Shown in pieces: positions 16,886-26,250 of a stretch of 64,000 bases of DNA. Source of the DNA: Bacillota bacterium (GTDB taxonomy: Bacteria > Bacillota > Clostridia > Lachnospirales > Lachnospiraceae). The notes below the pieces were generated by a model. The model saw only the letters and a program-made list of their open reading frames with translations, had not been told where the DNA came from and did not search any database. The translations under genes were made by a program, and so were the position numbers. Each line of letters opens with the position of its first letter. Position 1 is the first letter of the stretch. The stretch covers positions 1 to 64,000 of the forward strand of contig JAEYGZ010000027.1 in assembly GCA_023409535.1 (NCBI GenBank), read 5' to 3'.

Positions 16886-18439
16886 ATGAGAGCGTTAATC
16901 AGTGTATCGGATAAGACGGGGATTGTAGAACTTGCGAAGGAGTTTGCGGCGTTGGGCATAGAAATGATATCCACGGGAGGTACCTACAGTAAACTGAAGG
17001 AAGCCGGCGTGCCTGCAATCGAGATCTCAGAGCTGACTGGTTTTCCGGAATGCCTGGACGGACGGGTTAAGACCCTGCATCCTGCGGTTCATGCAGGACT
17101 GCTTGCCATGAGAAGCAATCCCTCCCACATGAAGCAGCTGTCGGATTTAAAGATAGATACCATTGATATTGTTGTTGTGAATCTTTACCCCTTTAAGGCG
17201 ACAATTCTAAAAGATAAGGTTACCCGGGAAGAGGCGGTGGAGAATATTGATATCGGCGGACCTACCATGCTGCGTTCCGCAGCCAAGAATTATCAGGATG
17301 TGACAGTGGTTGTAGATCCCGGGGATTATGAGAAGGTCCTTACAGAGTTGAAGGAGAAAAAGTCAGTCTCCCTGGACACCAAATTCTACCTGATGCAGAA
17401 GGTATTCATGCACACCTCCTCCTATGATACCCTGATTGCCGATTACCTGAAGAAGCAGCGAGGGGATACCTCCTTCCCGGAGACACTGACCTTGACCTAT
17501 GAGAAGGTACAGGATATGAGGTACGGCGAGAACCCCCACCAGTCTGCGGCCTTCTACCGTGAAATCGGTAAGAAAAGAGGCTCCCTGACCGACGCGGAGC
17601 AGCTGAATGGGAAGGAGCTTTCCTTTAATAATATTAACGACACCAATGGTGCCTTGGAGCTCTTGAAGGAATTTACCGAGCCTGCTGTGGTAGCCTGCAA
17701 GCATGGCAATCCCTGCGGCGTCGGAAGTGCGGACAGCATCTATGACGCCTGGAGGAAAGCTTTCCGCGCGGACAAGACCTCTATCTTTGGCGGTATTGTG
17801 GTAATTAACCGAGAAGTCACTCTGGCGATGGCTGAGGAAATGAAAGAGATCTTCCTGGAGGTTGTGGTGGCGCCTTCCTATGAGAAGGAGGCTCTGGAGC
17901 TTCTGACAATAAAGAAAAACATCCGCATTCTTGCGCTGAAGGATATCGAGGTTTTGCAGAGCGAGACTGCTTACGATCTGAAGAAGGTCAATGGCGGATT
18001 AATCGTACAAACCATTGACAGCGAGCTGTATCGTGAGGAGGAGCTAAAGGTTGTGACAGACCGTGCTCCTTCCGCGAAGGAACTGGAGGATCTGAAGTTT
18101 GCATGGCGGGTTGTCAAATTTGTAAAGTCCAATGGGATCGCTATTGCAAAGGATAAGCAGTCCGTCGGCATCGGACCGGGACAGGTGAACCGTATCTGGG
18201 CAACAAAGCAATCCATAGAGCATGCGGCAGAATTAATCAGCGAAGGTGCGACCCGGGGGGCGGTGCTTGCTTCCGATGCGTTCTTTCCCTTTGATGATTG
18301 CGTGGAGGCCGCTCATCAGGCCGGTATTACGGCAATCATTCAACCCGGCGGTTCAAACAGGGATGAGGATTCAATAAAGAAATGCAATGAATATGGCATA
18401 GCAATGATTTTCACAGGGATGAGACATTTCAAACACTAA
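16886..18439 (+). CDS. purH: Bifunctional AICAR formyltransferase / IMP cyclohydrolase
   Basis: Catalyses the last two steps of IMP synthesis. 517 aa. The MGS-like cyclohydrolase domain (about residues 1-195) shows ISVSDKTGI, STGGTYSKL and GRVKTLHPAVHAGLLA; the transformylase domain shows RYGENPHQSAAFY, KHGNPCG with the catalytic Lys-His, and SDAFFPFDD. The IMP it makes feeds guaB, 6 kb upstream. AAGGAGAG precedes the ATG. It stands alone, not in a pur operon. Confidence 0.96.
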   Translation: MRALISVSDKTGIVELAKEFAALGIEMISTGGTYSKLKEAGVPAIEISELTGFPECLDGRVKTLHPAVHAGLLAMRSNPSHMKQLSDLKIDTIDIVVVNLYPFKATILKDKVTREEAVENIDIGGPTMLRSAAKNYQDVTVVVDPGDYEKVLTELKEKKSVSLDTKFYLMQKVFMHTSSYDTLIADYLKKQRGDTSFPETLTLTYEKVQDMRYGENPHQSAAFYREIGKKRGSLTDAEQLNGKELSFNNINDTNGALELLKEFTEPAVVACKHGNPCGVGSADSIYDAWRKAFRADKTSIFGGIVVINREVTLAMAEEMKEIFLEVVVAPSYEKEALELLTIKKNIRILALKDIEVLQSETAYDLKKVNGGLIVQTIDSELYREEELKVVTDRAPSAKELEDLKFAWRVVKFVKSNGIAIAKDKQSVGIGPGQVNRIWATKQSIEHAAELISEGATRGAVLASDAFFPFDDCVEAAHQAGITAIIQPGGSNRDEDSIKKCNEYGIAMIFTGMRHFKH

Positions 18440-18480
18440 TTATCTTTAGATTGATATATTAAACTCACCTTTTATTTGAT

Positions 18481-18524
18481 AAAAAGCCTTCCGGAGGAAG
18501 AAATTATTCCCGGAGGCTTTTTAT
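18481..18524 (+). terminator. purH terminator
   Basis: AAAAAGCCTTCCGG (18481-18494) pairs with CCGGAGGCTTTTT (18510-18522) with one bulge, ending in five T. Confidence 0.8.
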
Positions 18525-18662
18525 CATTCCGTCTGTTATGATATACTTGGAAAGCGGCTGGTAAGATTTTGCACATCGTTTCTTTACTGAATTAAAAATG
18601 GGATGTATAATAAGATAATCTGTTTAAAGCAAACTGAATGAAGTATATCTATGGAGGCGGGT

Positions 18663-19586
18663 ATGTCAAAATATTTGGAACTTAATATGGAGAATGTGGA
18701 GGATATCTGTGATGTGGGCAAAGCACTTTCTTCTCCGATTAGAATTAAAATATTAAAATTATTATATGATGAGAGTCTGATTATCGGTGAGATTGCCAGG
18801 AAGCTTGAAATTCCTGCTTCCAGTGCAGCCATGCACATTAAGATATTGGAGAAAGCCAATCTGATCCGTATGGAGGAACAGCCGGGAACCAGAGGCTTAA
18901 CCAAGCTTTGTAACAGAAAGTCGGATTATGTGAATATATCCTTGCTTGGCAGGAACAATGCCGTAACAGAGATTACCAGCATGGAGATGCCGATTGGCGC
19001 ATTTACGGATTGTAAGGTGGTCCCGACCTGCGGCCTGCTGTGCAATGAAGGAATTATCGGTATGGAGGATATTGAAGCAAATTTTTATCTGCCTGACAGA
19101 GTGAAAGCGCAGATGTTTTGGACCTCCGGCGGTTATGTGCAATACCGGTTTGCAAACACAATACCGAGAGACAGGACACCCAAGCGTCTCCGCCTCATGA
19201 TGGAACTATGCTCTGAGGCGCCTAATTACAGAGAAGACTGGAAGTCTGATATTACTGTCTGGATCAATGGGTTAGAGTGTGGCACCTGGACCTGCCCGGG
19301 AGATTTCGGTGCAAGAAGAGGGAGACTGAATCCGGAATTCTGGGCAAATGGCGGTTCGACACAGTACGGGCTTTTAACCACCTGGGAAGTGCGCAATGAT
19401 GGCAGTTATATTAATGACAGCCAGGCCGGCAGCTTATCTATTCAGAATTTGGCTATTATGAATAACTCCTATATTGATATCAGAATAGGCAACAAGGAAA
19501 ATGCAAAATATATCGGCGGCTTTAATCTCTTCGGCAAGGGCTTTGGAGATTTTAATCAGGATATTATTTTAAGTATGGAATATTAG
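18663..19586 (+). CDS. ArsR-type transcriptional regulator with a large C-terminal domain
   Basis: 307 aa. Residues about 10-85 form a winged helix: SSPIRIKILKLLYDE, IGEIARKLEIPASSAAMHIKILEKANLI. The remaining 200 residues are beta-rich and tryptophan-rich (WTSGGYVQYRF, DITVWINGLECGTW, GGSTQYGLLTTWEV) and resemble a sugar-binding jelly roll; this is probably the sensor. GGAGG lies 4 nt before the ATG at 18663. It sits beside a sugar ABC transporter and GH2 gene and is the obvious candidate to bind the three AACAAT/ATTGTT sites upstream of them. Confidence 0.8.
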   Translation: MSKYLELNMENVEDICDVGKALSSPIRIKILKLLYDESLIIGEIARKLEIPASSAAMHIKILEKANLIRMEEQPGTRGLTKLCNRKSDYVNISLLGRNNAVTEITSMEMPIGAFTDCKVVPTCGLLCNEGIIGMEDIEANFYLPDRVKAQMFWTSGGYVQYRFANTIPRDRTPKRLRLMMELCSEAPNYREDWKSDITVWINGLECGTWTCPGDFGARRGRLNPEFWANGGSTQYGLLTTWEVRNDGSYINDSQAGSLSIQNLAIMNNSYIDIRIGNKENAKYIGGFNLFGKGFGDFNQDIILSMEY

Positions 19587-19635
19587 AAAAGCCCGGGTGA
19601 CAGCAAGTGTTTTACAATTCATAGGATAGTAGCAG

Positions 19636-19684
19636 AATAGCTGCGGCATATGAACAATAATGATGTTTGTATGCCGCAGCTATT
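19636..19684 (+). terminator. Strong hairpin after the regulator gene
   Basis: AATAGCTGCGGCATA (19636-19650) pairs perfectly with its complement at 19670-19684. Only TTGATCT follows, so termination may be partial. Confidence 0.5.
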
Positions 19685-19695
19685 TGATCTAATAC

Positions 19696-19717
19696 AACAA
19701 TAATATTGTTCAAATAA
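19696..19717. promoter_or_regulatory. Putative operator 1
   Basis: AACAAT-AAT-ATTGTT followed by CAAATAA. It shares its pattern with the sites at 19801 and 19856 and lies 43 bp upstream of the -35 element. Confidence 0.5.
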
Positions 19718-19759
19718 ATAAAATATATTAATTATTGAACAGAAATACTTATTGATACA

Positions 19760-19788
19760 TTGACAATATATAAAATATATACTATACT
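19760..19788 (+). promoter_or_regulatory. Promoter of the sugar ABC transporter operon
   Basis: TTGACA (19760-19765), 17-bp spacer, TATACT (19783-19788). Putative operators flank it on both sides. Confidence 0.75.
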
Positions 19789-19800
19789 CAGCTTGAAGAA

Positions 19801-19823
19801 AACAATATTATTGTCCAAATAAG
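19801..19823. promoter_or_regulatory. Putative operator 2
   Basis: AACAAT-ATT-ATTGTC followed by CAAATAA, just downstream of the predicted transcription start. That position suits a repressor. Confidence 0.5.
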
Positions 19824-19855
19824 ACATGTTTTATTGAATTTCGCTTTATTTCAAC

Positions 19856-19874
19856 AACAATATTGTTCAAATGA
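19856..19874. promoter_or_regulatory. Putative operator 3
   Basis: Perfect 12-bp palindrome AACAATATTGTT followed by CAAATGA, 55 bp after operator 2 and 77 bp before the lipoprotein start. Confidence 0.5.
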
Positions 19875-19943
19875 TAAAATATGTTAGTGCCGGCATCATC
19901 TAACCTTGGAATGATTAAAAAAATTGTATGGGAGGTTAAAGTA

Positions 19944-21356
19944 GTGAAAAAAATGATTGCTTTAGTATCAGTTATTACCCTGTGTGTCGGATTATTGGCA
20001 GGCTGTGCGGGAAAGACGTCGCAGACGGATAATTCCGGCAATACGCAGTCCAAAGCCACAGAAGCACCGAAGACCGGTGATTCAGCAGCGGCTCCTACGG
20101 ATGCAGCAGCTTCAGGAGATACTGTGGATGTCAATGAAGACGGTACCGTGAATAATCCTGAAAGCGTAAAGGTGGAAGAAGGCAAGCTTGTATTCTGGTC
20201 ATTGTTCAGCGGCGGTGACGGATCCTTTATGGACCAGATTATCTCAAATTACAATAATACGAGCCCTGCCATGGGTGTTCAATCCATCATGCTGGTTTGG
20301 GGAGACTATTATACGAAGCTGCAGACGGCGGTAGCAGCCGGCAAGGGTCCCGACATTGGCGTTTCCCATGTTTCAAAGCTGCCCGAATTGGTTGATCAGG
20401 GCGCAGTTGTTCCTATTGATGATTATCTTTCCCAGCTGGGAATTGACTTAAGCACCATGTACTCCGAGAACTCACTGGCAAGTGTTACCTTTGACGGTTC
20501 GGTTTATGCTATACCCCTTGATACCCATGCAGAGATTATGTATTTCAATAAAGATATCCTAAGCCAGGCCGGAGTCAGCCCCAATGCAGACGGTCAGCTG
20601 GATATTGCAAGTGCCGATGATTTTAAGGCAATCCTTGCTAAGATCAAGGCGGTTCTTCCGGCAGACGCAAGTCCTCTGGCTTTAACAAATTCCGGCGACG
20701 ATCCCTACAGAGTATGGTGGGCAACCTACTTCCAGATGGGTGGTACCGGACTGGTCAGCGAGGATGGCTCCTCTGTAACCCTGGATGTGAATACCGCCGT
20801 AAAGGCAGCTGAATTCGTGAAAAGCTTATATGATGAGGGATACATACTGACAGGCATCGATGACCATCAGGCATTATTCCAGAGCGGTAAGGCAGGGTTA
20901 TTATTTGGCGGAACCTGGGCAACAGGAGCCTTTGAGAATACACAGGGCCTTAACTTCGGCGCACAGACCTTCCCTAAATTATTTGGGGATGAATCCTGTT
21001 GGGCAGATTCTCATACCTTAATCATTCCCTTTAATAAGAACAGAACGGAGGAAGAGACGCTGAATGCTGTTAAATTCATCGTTGCCACATCCTCTGACGG
21101 CGGTGCAACCTGGGCGAAATCAGGCCAGATACCTTCCAATCTTTCCGTGCTTGACAGCCAGGAGTATCTGTCCTTACCGTATCGCAGCGATTATAAGAAC
21201 GCGCTGCAAACCGCAGTAATGCCTACTCAGAATGCTAATTTCTATGCGATGAAAGCCGGCATGATTGACTCCCTGAATGCTTACTGGACCGGCCAGGCTG
21301 ATGCTGCCACGGCAATTGACAACTTGAAAGCGGAATTGGAAGCTAACTTAAATTAA
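19944..21356 (+). CDS. Sugar ABC transporter substrate-binding lipoprotein
   Basis: 470 aa, family 1 (maltose/oligosaccharide-binding type) receptor. GTG start at 19944 with GGGAGG 8 nt upstream; it gives KKMIALVSVITLCVGLLAGC, a lipoprotein signal with lipobox LAGC. A Ser/Thr/Ala-rich linker follows, then the bilobal domain: LVFWSLFSGGDG, KLQTAVAAGKGPDIGVSH, GLLFGGTWATGAF. The two permeases follow; no ATPase is present, so it probably uses a shared MsmX-like ATPase. The ligand is likely the substrate of the GH2 enzyme. Confidence 0.92.
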   Translation: MKKMIALVSVITLCVGLLAGCAGKTSQTDNSGNTQSKATEAPKTGDSAAAPTDAAASGDTVDVNEDGTVNNPESVKVEEGKLVFWSLFSGGDGSFMDQIISNYNNTSPAMGVQSIMLVWGDYYTKLQTAVAAGKGPDIGVSHVSKLPELVDQGAVVPIDDYLSQLGIDLSTMYSENSLASVTFDGSVYAIPLDTHAEIMYFNKDILSQAGVSPNADGQLDIASADDFKAILAKIKAVLPADASPLALTNSGDDPYRVWWATYFQMGGTGLVSEDGSSVTLDVNTAVKAAEFVKSLYDEGYILTGIDDHQALFQSGKAGLLFGGTWATGAFENTQGLNFGAQTFPKLFGDESCWADSHTLIIPFNKNRTEEETLNAVKFIVATSSDGGATWAKSGQIPSNLSVLDSQEYLSLPYRSDYKNALQTAVMPTQNANFYAMKAGMIDSLNAYWTGQADAATAIDNLKAELEANLN

Positions 21357-21385
21357 TCAGAATTCGTCCTGCAAGCGTACATAAT

Positions 21386-21408
21386 AGAGGAGTCTGCAAG
21401 GCTCCTCT
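21386..21408 (+). terminator. Intercistronic hairpin after the substrate-binding gene
   Basis: AGAGGAG (21386-21392) pairs with CTCCTCT (21402-21408). Such hairpins commonly stabilise the receptor mRNA or reduce downstream expression. The T-run is poor. Confidence 0.45.
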
Positions 21409-21446
21409 GTTGTGTCGCCAAAGATCCTAATGGAGGTTATAGGCAG

Positions 21447-22334
21447 ATGGTAAAGAAATTAAAACCTTATATTGCAGCGTTTGGATTTATCCTTCCATTT
21501 TTCGTATTATATACCATATTTACAATTTGGCCTGTCATCAAGGGAGCCTATGTGAGCTTTTATAAATGGAGCCTCATGGGAAAGCAGAAATTCCTGGGCT
21601 TTGATAATTATGCAAAGCTGTTTGCGGACAGAAATTTTATCGGAGCTTTGAAGAATACCTTCACCTTTGTCATTATTACAGCTCCGCTGCTGGTGATTTT
21701 TGCCCTGATTTTGGCATTGCTGGCGAACAGGCCCTTCAAGCTGAAGAAATTTCTGCGTATCAGCTATTACCTTCCCTGTGTGCTGTCCGTATCAGTGGCA
21801 TCCTTTATAGCAAGATATATATTTGCCCCCTACCAGGGCTTTTTAAACGGGTTACTGCACGGGCTTGGGTTTCTGGCTCCCAATGCGGAGCTGCAATGGC
21901 TGCTGGACGGCAACCTGGTTTGGGCAACCATATCCTCGATGACCGTCTGGTGGACAGTCGGGTTTAGTATGATGCTTTACATATCTGCGTTACAGGAGAT
22001 CTCACCGCAGATTATGGAGGCTGCCGCCATTGACGGAGCATCCAAACGGCAGCAATTATTCCGTATTACCTTACCCCTGTTAAAGCCCACCAGCTGGCTG
22101 ATTATATTACTTCAGGTGATTGCCTGCTTTAAAGTATTCGGTCAGATTTATATGATTACCGGGGGCGGCCCCGCATCCACCACCAGGCCGTTAATCCAGT
22201 ACATCTATGAGACCGCCTTTAATAAGAGCAATATGGGATATGCAGCCGCAATGTCCTATGTATTATTCTTTATCCTGGTAATTCTTTCAGTCATACAACA
22301 GTATATACAGCGGAAGGGGGAGAGGGAAGAATGA
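21447..22334 (+). CDS. Sugar ABC transporter permease (MalF/LacF type)
   Basis: 295 aa, six membrane helices, the first at about residues 10-32 (GFILPFFVLYTIFTIWPVI). The EAA loop for ATPase contact reads EAAAIDGASKRQQLFRITLPLLKP. GGAGG precedes the ATG. Its stop overlaps the next start by four bases (ATGA), so the two permeases are translationally coupled. Confidence 0.93.
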   Translation: MVKKLKPYIAAFGFILPFFVLYTIFTIWPVIKGAYVSFYKWSLMGKQKFLGFDNYAKLFADRNFIGALKNTFTFVIITAPLLVIFALILALLANRPFKLKKFLRISYYLPCVLSVSVASFIARYIFAPYQGFLNGLLHGLGFLAPNAELQWLLDGNLVWATISSMTVWWTVGFSMMLYISALQEISPQIMEAAAIDGASKRQQLFRITLPLLKPTSWLIILLQVIACFKVFGQIYMITGGGPASTTRPLIQYIYETAFNKSNMGYAAAMSYVLFFILVILSVIQQYIQRKGEREE

Positions 22335-23158
22335 AAGCAAAAGCTCTCATTGGCAAAATTGTATTGGCGGTTATCTCGGTGTCTCTGGCCTTGATTTTCA
22401 TAGCCCCATTCATCTGGTCCCTGTCGGTATCCTTACAAATCGAAGGCAGGCAGATCACTTCCGTGTGGGATTGGTTTAAGCCCCCCTATACCATTAGTAA
22501 CTATATCGATATCATTCAGCACAGCTCGGTTCCGACCTGGACCATCAACAGCCTTGGAATTGCGATTGTGGCAACCGGTCTAACGGTATTATTATCCGCT
22601 ATGGCCGCCTACGCAATTGCTAAGATTAAGTTTAAGGGGAGTAATCTTATCTTCTTTTATTTTCTATTAGGATTACTGGTGCCGGGGGAAGCAACCATTG
22701 TACCGCTGTTTATTACAGTCAATAATTTTAATTTGATTGACACCTATGCAGGCCTGATTCTGCCTTCCATCGCCGGCTCCATGAATATGATCATTATGGT
22801 ATCCTTCTTTAAGGGAATACCAGGTGAGCTGATTGAAGCGGTTCGCATCGACGGCGGCGGAGAGCTGACGGTGTTCTTCCGGATTATGCTGCCGCTTTCC
22901 AAGGCGGTGATATCAACCGTTTGCATCTTTGCATTCATCGGAAGCTGGAATAACTATCTTTGGCCGTTATTATGCGCCATGAGCGAATCGAAGTTCACTT
23001 TACCCATTGGTATCCCTACCTTTGACGGTACCTATACCATTGATTATGTAAAACCCCTGACGGCGGATATGGTGGCTTCCCTGCCTATGATTATTCTGTT
23101 TATTCTATTCGAGCGGCATATTGTGGAAGGTGTGTCAATGTCCGGTATCAAGGGGTAA
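22331..23158 (+). CDS. Sugar ABC transporter permease (MalG type)
   Basis: 275 aa, six membrane helices. The EAA motif reads EAVRIDGGGELTVFFRIMLPLSK, and the end SMSGIKG is typical of MalG-type permeases. GGGGGAGAGG lies in the end of the preceding gene. It forms the second half of the membrane channel with the 21447 product. Confidence 0.93.
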   Translation: MKAKALIGKIVLAVISVSLALIFIAPFIWSLSVSLQIEGRQITSVWDWFKPPYTISNYIDIIQHSSVPTWTINSLGIAIVATGLTVLLSAMAAYAIAKIKFKGSNLIFFYFLLGLLVPGEATIVPLFITVNNFNLIDTYAGLILPSIAGSMNMIIMVSFFKGIPGELIEAVRIDGGGELTVFFRIMLPLSKAVISTVCIFAFIGSWNNYLWPLLCAMSESKFTLPIGIPTFDGTYTIDYVKPLTADMVASLPMIILFILFERHIVEGVSMSGIKG

Positions 23159-23250
23159 TGCCCTGGAGAAGACTATAAGGAATCCTGCAATCGATTACCA
23201 GAAGGGAATATTGACGCTGCTGATGGTACTCTGTCACTGCATCTAGCTTT

Positions 23251-23520
23251 TTGGCGAGGAAGGCCGGTATATTTTTTATCCTTGGAGCGGTAAGTATTGC
23301 GGCATGCTTTCTTCCTTATGCAAAGCAAACGATTCCGCAGCTGGCTCTGTTCATCGGTTCAGGAAGCTATATTACGTATCCTTGCGTACAATATATGATT
23401 TACTTTGCCTTCGCAGGCTCCGCCTTCAGCTACAGGTCGGTTTTCTATACGGTTGTTTTTTACATATTGCTTTTACTCTTTATACCATATTTACAAAAAT
23501 TAATCAGACATACAAAGTAA
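23251..23520 (+). CDS. Hypothetical small membrane protein, possibly degenerate
   Basis: About 89 aa if read from a TTG at 23251; the frame is open from 23224 with no ATG near the beginning and no clear ribosome-binding site. It would make two or three hydrophobic helices (AGIFFILGAVSIAACFLPYA, VFYTVVFYILLLLFIPYL) and end in basic residues. It may be a real small membrane protein or the remnant of a longer one. Not recognised. Confidence 0.3.
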   Translation: MARKAGIFFILGAVSIAACFLPYAKQTIPQLALFIGSGSYITYPCVQYMIYFAFAGSAFSYRSVFYTVVFYILLLLFIPYLQKLIRHTK

Positions 23521-23539
23521 CAACAACGGAGGATTGAAC

Positions 23540-25324
23540 ATGAAAAGTTACAGAAAAGATTATCCGCGTCCGCAGTTTGTCAGAGCAAACTGGACTAACT
23601 TAAACGGTGATTGGGATTTTTCCTTTGACGATGAGAATCGTGGTGAAGCTGAAAAATGGTATGAATTATTTCCGATAGATAGAACAATTTTGGTTCCCTT
23701 CACGTATGAGACAAAGCTAAGTACGATCAGGGAGGAAAGCAGGCATGATGCCGTATGGTATCACAGAAAGCTTAATATCTGCGAAAAAGAACTGGCTGAG
23801 AATAAGCCGGTGCTGCATTTTGAAGGAAGTGACTTTCATACTAAGGTGTGGGTAAACGGAAAGCTGGCAGGGAGCCACAGAGGCGGTTACAGCCGATTCT
23901 CCTTTGATATCTCCGCTTTAGTCAGGGATGGAGAGAATGAGGTTACTGTAAAGGCGGAGGATTCCTTTGATGCCTCGCAGCCAAGAGGAAAACAGCGCTG
24001 GAAGAAAGAGAATTTTGGCTGCTGGTATGTACAGACAACGGGAATATGGAAGACAGTATGGATGGAATATATACCTAAGGTATGCCTTGACAAGGTTAAG
24101 ATTACGCCGGTTCTGCCGGAGCAGGCTGTGGAGCTTGAATTTGAGGTGTATTCCGATCATTATGGGGAAGCGCTTGGGGTAGAAGCCATCATAACCTTTG
24201 ACGGTGAATTTGTAAATAAAGCACTGATTTCGGTTCCGTCCAGGCGAATCAGCGCAAAGCTGAAGGTTTGTGTTGCAGAGCATCTGAATCTGCATGATGT
24301 TAAGACCTGGTCACCGGAGAAGCCCAATCTTTATGAGCTGGAGCTGCGTGTCATCTGGCGGGATAAGGTATATGATGTTGTACAATCGTATTTCGGAATG
24401 CGTGAGATCAGAATTGATCATAGTAATATTCTCCTGAACGGCAGACCTCTTTATCAGCGATTGATTTTGGATCAGGGCTACTGGCAGGATTCCCATCTGA
24501 CGCCGCCGAGTGAAGACGCGTTAATGGAAGATATTGATAAAATCCTGGAGTTAGGCTATAACGGACTGCGTAAGCATCAGAAGATAGAAGACGAGCGCTT
24601 TCTATACTGGTGCGATGTCAAGGGACTTCTGGTATGGAGTGAAGCTCCTGCGGCCTATGAGTTTACGGATGATGCCGTAGAAGAGTTCGCCAGGGAATGG
24701 ATGGAGATTGTCAGACAGAACTATAATCATCCCTGTATCATCACCTGGGCGCCCATCAATGAATCCTGGGGCATTCCATGTGTGGAAACCGATCTCTCTC
24801 AGCAAAGGTTTACGGAGGCGATCTACTATCTCACCAAATCCTTTGACAGGTACAGGCCGGTGATTGTGAATGACGGCTGGGAGCATACGATATCGGATAT
24901 TATTACGCTGCATGATTATGAAGAAAACGGAAGTCATTTCTTTCAGCGCTACAATGAGTGCAAGGACAAGATATTAACCACTGAGGTTTATCACAGCAAT
25001 CATAAATCAGCCTTTGCCAACGGATATGCATATAAGGGCCAGCCCATCATCGTCAGTGAATACGGCGGGATTGCCTTTGACAGTGGCAGCCAGGGCTGGG
25101 GATACGGCAATAAGGTACAGGGAGAGGAGCAGTTCCTGGCGCGGTTTGACCAGATAACGACGGCAATCAAGAAGACTCCTTACATCTGCGGCTACTGTTA
25201 TACACAGGTATCCGATGTGCAGCAGGAGGTCAATGGTCTGATGGACAGTGAAAGAAATTTCAAGGTGAACCCTGAGAAGATCAGGGAGATCAATACCAGA
25301 AAAACCGGATATCTTCTTGCTTAA
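23540..25324 (+). CDS. Glycoside hydrolase family 2 enzyme
   Basis: 594 aa, no signal peptide, so cytoplasmic: it should hydrolyse the oligosaccharide brought in by the preceding transporter. Domains: N-terminal sugar-binding jelly roll (about 1-175; LHFEGSDFHTKVWVNGK), immunoglobulin-like domain (about 180-285), TIM barrel (290-590). The acid/base Glu is in APINESWG (Glu408), the nucleophile in IVSEYGG (Glu507). GH2 includes beta-galactosidases, glucuronidases and mannosidases; the sequence alone does not decide. ATG at 23540 with GGAGG 7 nt upstream. Confidence 0.92.
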   Translation: MKSYRKDYPRPQFVRANWTNLNGDWDFSFDDENRGEAEKWYELFPIDRTILVPFTYETKLSTIREESRHDAVWYHRKLNICEKELAENKPVLHFEGSDFHTKVWVNGKLAGSHRGGYSRFSFDISALVRDGENEVTVKAEDSFDASQPRGKQRWKKENFGCWYVQTTGIWKTVWMEYIPKVCLDKVKITPVLPEQAVELEFEVYSDHYGEALGVEAIITFDGEFVNKALISVPSRRISAKLKVCVAEHLNLHDVKTWSPEKPNLYELELRVIWRDKVYDVVQSYFGMREIRIDHSNILLNGRPLYQRLILDQGYWQDSHLTPPSEDALMEDIDKILELGYNGLRKHQKIEDERFLYWCDVKGLLVWSEAPAAYEFTDDAVEEFAREWMEIVRQNYNHPCIITWAPINESWGIPCVETDLSQQRFTEAIYYLTKSFDRYRPVIVNDGWEHTISDIITLHDYEENGSHFFQRYNECKDKILTTEVYHSNHKSAFANGYAYKGQPIIVSEYGGIAFDSGSQGWGYGNKVQGEEQFLARFDQITTAIKKTPYICGYCYTQVSDVQQEVNGLMDSERNFKVNPEKIREINTRKTGYLLA

Positions 25325-25335
25325 AGAGGAATATA

Positions 25336-25380
25336 AAAGAGGATGAGAAATTACTGGCGCAATTTCTCATCCTCTTTTTT
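25336..25380 (+). terminator. Terminator of the GH2 operon
   Basis: A 17-bp stem, AAAGAGGATGAGAAATT with its complement at 25361-25377, then a T-run. Confidence 0.85.
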
Positions 25381-25482
25381 GTGTGCCCTGATAGACACGC
25401 TTTCTCTCTGCTATGTTACAACCCAGCCTATTTAACTTTTAAAATATGTCATATATATTAAAAATTACTTAAGTCGCAGTTA

Positions 25483-25683
25483 CTATAGCCTTGTTACATT
25501 TGCAGCCTGAGGGCCCTTCTCACCCTTAACAACTTCAAATGAAACCTTCTCGCCTTCTTCAAGAACCTTAAAGCCGTCCATCTGAAGTGCGGAAAAATGT
25601 ACAAACACGTCATTGCCTTCTTCGTCAGAGATAAATCCAAATCCCTTCTTCGCGTTAAACCACTTAACTGTTCCTGTCTTCAT
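25483..25683 (-). CDS. Cold shock protein (CspA family)
   Basis: 66 aa RNA chaperone, one OB fold. RNP1 KGFGFIS and RNP2 VFVHFSAL are intact; starts MKTGTVKWFN. GGGAGG is 6 nt before the ATG at 25683. A possible promoter on the minus strand, TTGACA (25763-25768) with a weak TAAATT at 25740-25745, would give a leader of about 50 nt. Confidence 0.95.
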   Translation of the reverse strand: MKTGTVKWFNAKKGFGFISDEEGNDVFVHFSALQMDGFKVLEEGEKVSFEVVKGEKGPQAANVTRL

Positions 25684-26250
25684 AAATGCCTCCCAAAACA
25701 TTAATATTGTCCATTACCACCATCGGTAACGATAGTATAAATTTAACATAAAAATGAAAAAATGTCAAATGAGTTATGTTGAATATTGTAATATTAATGC
25801 TCATCGGAAACATTAAAAAAAGAGCTCGAAGATTGCGGATTTGTACCGGATATTTTAAAAATATTTTTAATAAAATAACAGGGATCGGGCGAAACAATAA
25901 TAATATCCAAATAATGTAAATGGGTATTTTCATGATGAAAATAGAGGAGTATAATAATAGATTAAGATGATATGCCGGCCGGGATGGCTGATGAAATTAT
26001 TTTTGATAATAAAAATAAGAATGAGTTGTCTTGCAAATTGGCTTTATAGATCTGTTGAGCATCAGCAGAACAGAATGGAAATTCTTTGGATTGTGTATAT
26101 GACAAATCATAATTTTTGTGCTATTATGAATAAGCATATACTATTTATTACCATACTGAATCTTAGAATAGCAATGCATTGAACAAGATACCTCAACGCT
26201 GGTTTGCTAAGATTAACAAATTTATAAATTCAACAGATGGAGGTTACCGC
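25684..26250. other. Intergenic region with two outward promoters
   Basis: 567 bp without a convincing gene. The left end holds the cspA leader and its possible promoter. Toward the right, ATGACA (26099-26104), a 17-bp spacer and TATTAT (26122-26127) form a likely promoter for the M16C peptidase gene. The 71-codon frame at 25967-26182 has no ribosome-binding site and no family look. Confidence 0.45.

Noticed and set aside
23304..23537. 77-codon frame overlapping the small membrane frame
   Set aside because: Runs into the ribosome-binding site of the GH2 gene and lacks its own; Cys/Arg-rich shadow.
25967..26182. 71-codon frame before the M16C gene
   Set aside because: No ribosome-binding site, odd composition, and it covers the likely promoter at 26099-26127.
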